The position numbers were made by a program, and so were the translations under genes. Below the pieces are notes generated by a model, which did not search any database, was not told the origin of the DNA, and saw nothing but the letters and a program-made list of their open reading frames with translations. DNA of 7,721 bases from Roseovarius sp. (lineage in GTDB: Bacteria; Pseudomonadota; Alphaproteobacteria; Rhodobacterales; Rhodobacteraceae), in contig JAASSQ010000132.1 in assembly GCA_021767845.1 (NCBI GenBank), positions 1 to 7,721 of the forward strand. Reading direction: 5' to 3'. The stretch's first letter is position 1. Every line of letters begins with the position of its first letter. Shown here piece after piece: positions 5,694 to 7,721 of the stretch.

Positions 5694-6143
5694 ATGACCG
5701 ACTATTCCTGGCATATCCCCGACCCCGTCACGCAACCGGAATTCTATCGCGACGTGCCGGCCAAACGGCTTCTGGCCTGGGTGGTAGACACGGTTCTTAT
5801 CACCTTGATTTGCATAGCGATTTTGCCCTTCACCGCGTTCACGGGGATCTTCTTCTTCCCGTTGCTTCTGCTGGTGGTGGGCTTTGCCTACCGGGTCGTG
5901 ACGATTGCGCGCGGCTCGGCGACCTGGGGGATGCGGCTGGTCGCGCTGGAGTTTCGCACGCTCGACGGGCACCGCTTCGACCTGTCTATGGCCTTCCTGC
6001 ATACGCTGGGGTTGACGATCTCCTTCGCCCTGCCGATCCTGCAGGTGATCTCCATCGTCCTGATGCTCACCACCCAACGCGCGCAGGGCCTGTCGGACCA
6101 CGTGCTGGGCACCGTCGCGCTCAACCGCCGCGCCGCGGCCTGA
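5694..6143 (+). CDS. RDD family integral membrane protein
   Basis: A 149-residue inner-membrane protein of the RDD family, named for conserved Arg and Asp residues. An N-terminal soluble stretch (1-20) leads to R25 and D32 in AKRLLAWVVDTVLI, the first helix. Hydrophobic helices follow at about 30-47, 50-69 and 100-126. The loop after the second has the typical GSATWGMRLVALEFRTLDG (74-92), and the C-terminus carries SDHVLGTVAL (134-143) with D135 as the family's second aspartate. RDD proteins are small membrane proteins, some linked to ion transport, but most are uncharacterised; I would not assign a substrate. The start is the only ATG giving a full N-terminus, yet it has no clear Shine-Dalgarno, so it may depend on read-through from the DUF2852 gene 63 bp upstream. 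bpt follows after 74 bp. Confidence 0.88.
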   Translation: MTDYSWHIPDPVTQPEFYRDVPAKRLLAWVVDTVLITLICIAILPFTAFTGIFFFPLLLLVVGFAYRVVTIARGSATWGMRLVALEFRTLDGHRFDLSMAFLHTLGLTISFALPILQVISIVLMLTTQRAQGLSDHVLGTVALNRRAAA

Positions 6144-6154
6144 TGCACGCCGCA

Positions 6155-6190
6155 TTGACACTTGGCGCAGACCACAGAGGTTGATAGCGT
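6155..6190 (+). promoter_or_regulatory. Possible bpt promoter region
   Basis: A perfect TTGACA (6155-6160) lies in the 74-bp gap before bpt. The best -10-like sequence, TTGATA at 6181-6186, is 20 bp away, longer than ideal. TTGGCG (6162-6167) with TAGCGT (6185-6190) is an alternative with 17-bp spacing but poor matches. Either could let bpt be expressed apart from the RDD gene. Confidence 0.3.
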
Positions 6191-6217
6191 ATCCGCGCAA
6201 CGACAAAGGTCTCTGCC

Positions 6218-7048
6218 ATGCGTCACACGCTGCCCATCGCGCCCCAGTTCTACGTGACCGCGCCCCAGCCCTGCCCCTATCTCGAGGGGCGGATGGAGCG
6301 CAAGCTGTTCACGGCGCTGCAGGGCGAAGGCGCGCAGCGGCTCAATGACAGCCTGTCGAAACAGGGCTTCCGGCGCTCGCAGAACGTGCTCTACCGTCCC
6401 GCCTGCGCGGAATGCGCGGCCTGCCTCTCGGCACGGATCAACGTCGCGGATTTCTCCGCCTCGCGCAGCCAGCGCAAGACCTGGAAACGCAATGCCGGGC
6501 TGGAACGGCGGGCCACCTCGCCCTGGGCCACCGAGGAACAATACGCGCTTTTCCGCCGCTACCTGGAAGACCGCCACGCCGATGGCGGCATGGCCGACAT
6601 GGACACGTTCGAATTCGCCGCGATGGTCGAGGAAACGCCGATCCGCACCCGCGTCGTGGAATATACCGACCGCGACAGCGGCGATCTGGTGGCGGTCTGC
6701 CTGACCGACGTTCTGGATGACGGGGTCAGCATGGTCTATTCCTTCTACGACCCCGACCGCCCACGCGACTCGCTCGGCACCTATATCATCCTCGATCACA
6801 TTGAAATCGCGCGCGAAAACGGCCTGCCGCATGTCTATCTTGGCTACTGGGTGCCGGGCAGCCCCAAGATGGGCTACAAGGCCGCCTTCACCGGGCTCGA
6901 GGTCCATGTGAACGGCGCCTGGGAAAAGATGCGCGCCCCCGAGGACTACAGCGCGCAACTGCACCCGCTGTCGAACGACCCGATCTCGGAACAGGTGGCC
7001 AATATCTCGCTGCCCGACGGCCGCCCGCTGCGCGCGCGCCGGGGCTGA
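6218..7048 (+). CDS. bpt: Aspartate/glutamate leucyltransferase (Bpt-type L/F-independent N-end rule transferase)
   Basis: This cytoplasmic enzyme transfers leucine from Leu-tRNA to proteins with N-terminal Asp or Glu. It creates a primary N-degron recognised by ClpS and degraded by ClpAP. The 276-residue product has the usual family size and both signature regions of the eukaryotic ATE1-like fold. The N-terminal region has PCPYL (18-22, with C19) and YRPACAECAACLSARI (59-74, with C63, C66 and C69). The C-terminal acyltransferase part has SMVYSFYDPD (171-180), DSLGTYIILDHIEIA (184-198) and LGYWVPGSPKMGYKAAF (208-224). Bacterial homologues are often named arginyltransferase; the Bpt subfamily uses leucine, and its similarity and bacterial origin favour that. 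The start follows AAAGG (6205-6209) with an 8-nt spacer. The gene is tail-to-tail with the symporter gene, with 16 bp between stops. Confidence 0.95.
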   Translation: MRHTLPIAPQFYVTAPQPCPYLEGRMERKLFTALQGEGAQRLNDSLSKQGFRRSQNVLYRPACAECAACLSARINVADFSASRSQRKTWKRNAGLERRATSPWATEEQYALFRRYLEDRHADGGMADMDTFEFAAMVEETPIRTRVVEYTDRDSGDLVAVCLTDVLDDGVSMVYSFYDPDRPRDSLGTYIILDHIEIARENGLPHVYLGYWVPGSPKMGYKAAFTGLEVHVNGAWEKMRAPEDYSAQLHPLSNDPISEQVANISLPDGRPLRARRG

Positions 7049-7070
7049 CCGGCCCGCCCCGGCCTCAGCC
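7038..7070. terminator. GC-rich hairpin shared by the convergent gene ends
   Basis: GCCGGGGC (7038-7045) pairs perfectly with GCCCCGGC (7056-7063) around a 10-nt loop. Alternatively GGCTGA, which holds the bpt stop, pairs with TCAGCC (7065-7070), which is the other gene's stop read on the plus strand. No T tract follows on either side, so it is not a canonical intrinsic terminator, but it could impede convergent transcription. Confidence 0.3.
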
Positions 7071-7721
7071 GCGCCGCCGCGCCCCAGCCAGGACGGCGCC
7101 GAAGCCCACGCCCAGGACCACCACGCAAATTGCCAGCAATTGCTCGTATTTGTGCCCCTCGGGCAGCAACGCCGCCATCGCCGCGCTGTCGCGCGCGAAA
7201 TAGGCCGCGGCCCCCGCCATCGCGGCGACAAAGGCCACGCCATAGGACCACAGCGCCACCGGGCGGCCCATCATCAGCCCGACCACCAGAACCGGGGTCA
7301 GGAACATGCTGGCCGTGCCGCTGACCGCCACGGCATCGAACAGGGACTGGTTGCCCCACAGCGTCAGCGCCGCGCCAAGCGCCATGAAGACCAGCATCGC
7401 CAGCCGCCCGCCGCGCAGCGTCCGGGGCGCCAGCCGCAATTCATCCACCACCAGCCGCGCCGCCGACGCGAGCGCCGAATCGAGCGTGCTCAGCGCGCTG
7501 ACCAGTAGCGAGATCAGCAGCGCCCCGAACACCCAGGCCGGGAACATCCCCGCCCACGTGCCCAGAAGCTGTCCTTCGTATTCGGCCCCCACCAGCGCGG
7601 CCTGCACACCGAACAGGCCAAACCCGATGATGCACGAAGCCGAGATCCAGAACGCGTGCAGGAACGAGGCGCGCGTCGTCGCCCGGTCGGCGATGAAACC
7701 GCGATCCATCATCACCGGGTC
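7065..7721 (-). CDS. Sodium:solute symporter family protein, C-terminal part (start outside the window)
   Basis: The visible 218 residues are the C-terminal part of a polytopic transporter. The frame is open to the window edge (first visible residues DPVMMDRGF), so the true start lies beyond it; the in-frame GTG at 7715 is internal. About six hydrophobic segments are visible, near residues 19-43, 57-80, 104-122, 127-150, 154-172 and 192-212. The second contains SALSTLDS (75-82). Its ST pair at 78-79 aligns with the Na2 sodium-site Ser/Thr in TM8 of SSS-family carriers such as PutP, which is the main basis for the family call. The substrate cannot be told from this fragment. The protein ends in a short basic tail (RRRG). 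It is convergent with bpt. Confidence 0.75.
   Translation of the reverse strand, partial: DPVMMDRGFIADRATTRASFLHAFWISASCIIGFGLFGVQAALVGAEYEGQLLGTWAGMFPAWVFGALLISLLVSALSTLDSALASAARLVVDELRLAPRTLRGGRLAMLVFMALGAALTLWGNQSLFDAVAVSGTASMFLTPVLVVGLMMGRPVALWSYGVAFVAAMAGAAAYFARDSAAMAALLPEGHKYEQLLAICVVVLGVGFGAVLAGARRRG

Noticed and set aside
5888..7243. A 451-codon minus-strand open frame opposite the RDD gene and bpt.
   Set aside because: It spans two well-recognised genes and a convergent gene end, has no domain, and is a compositional shadow of bpt.

Overview
The window looks like ordinary chromosomal DNA of an alphaproteobacterium, most probably a member of the Rhodobacteraceae (Roseobacter/Paracoccus/Rhodobacter type). 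The evidence is the very high GC content, the GlnE, DUF2852 and Bpt sequence types, and a dispersed hairpin repeat of a kind I associate with that family. The taxonomic placement is inferred from memory of these families, not from a search. I see no insertion sequence, phage, CRISPR, tRNA or rRNA.

Layout. (1) Positions 1-1112 hold a terminator-like hairpin, a minus-strand lipoprotein gene, and a 391-bp gap carrying one copy of the repeat. (2) Positions 1113-4203 are a minus-strand pair: glnE, and a small unknown gene 4 nt downstream of it. (3) Divergent from glnE, across an 82-bp promoter region, is a YbaK/EbsC-type aminoacyl-tRNA editing gene (4286-4753). (4) Positions 4754-5180 are a 427-bp gap with three separate signals: a second repeat copy, four tandem 11-bp repeats, and a pair of 19-bp operator-like sites in inverted orientation. 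(5) Positions 5181-7048 are three plus-strand genes: a DUF2852 membrane protein, an RDD-family membrane protein, and bpt (aspartate/glutamate leucyltransferase). (6) From 7065 to the right edge, on the minus strand and tail-to-tail with bpt, is the C-terminal part of a sodium:solute symporter that continues beyond the window.

Function. GlnE adjusts glutamine synthetase activity to nitrogen status. The YbaK-type protein would clear mischarged tRNA. Bpt attaches Leu to N-terminal Asp/Glu and so feeds the ClpS/ClpAP N-degron pathway. These are independent housekeeping roles and I see no single pathway linking the genes. The genes themselves are conventional. What deserves a second look is regulatory DNA, above all the gap upstream of the DUF2852 gene, and the unknown small gene linked to glnE. 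I did not find a new multi-gene system.
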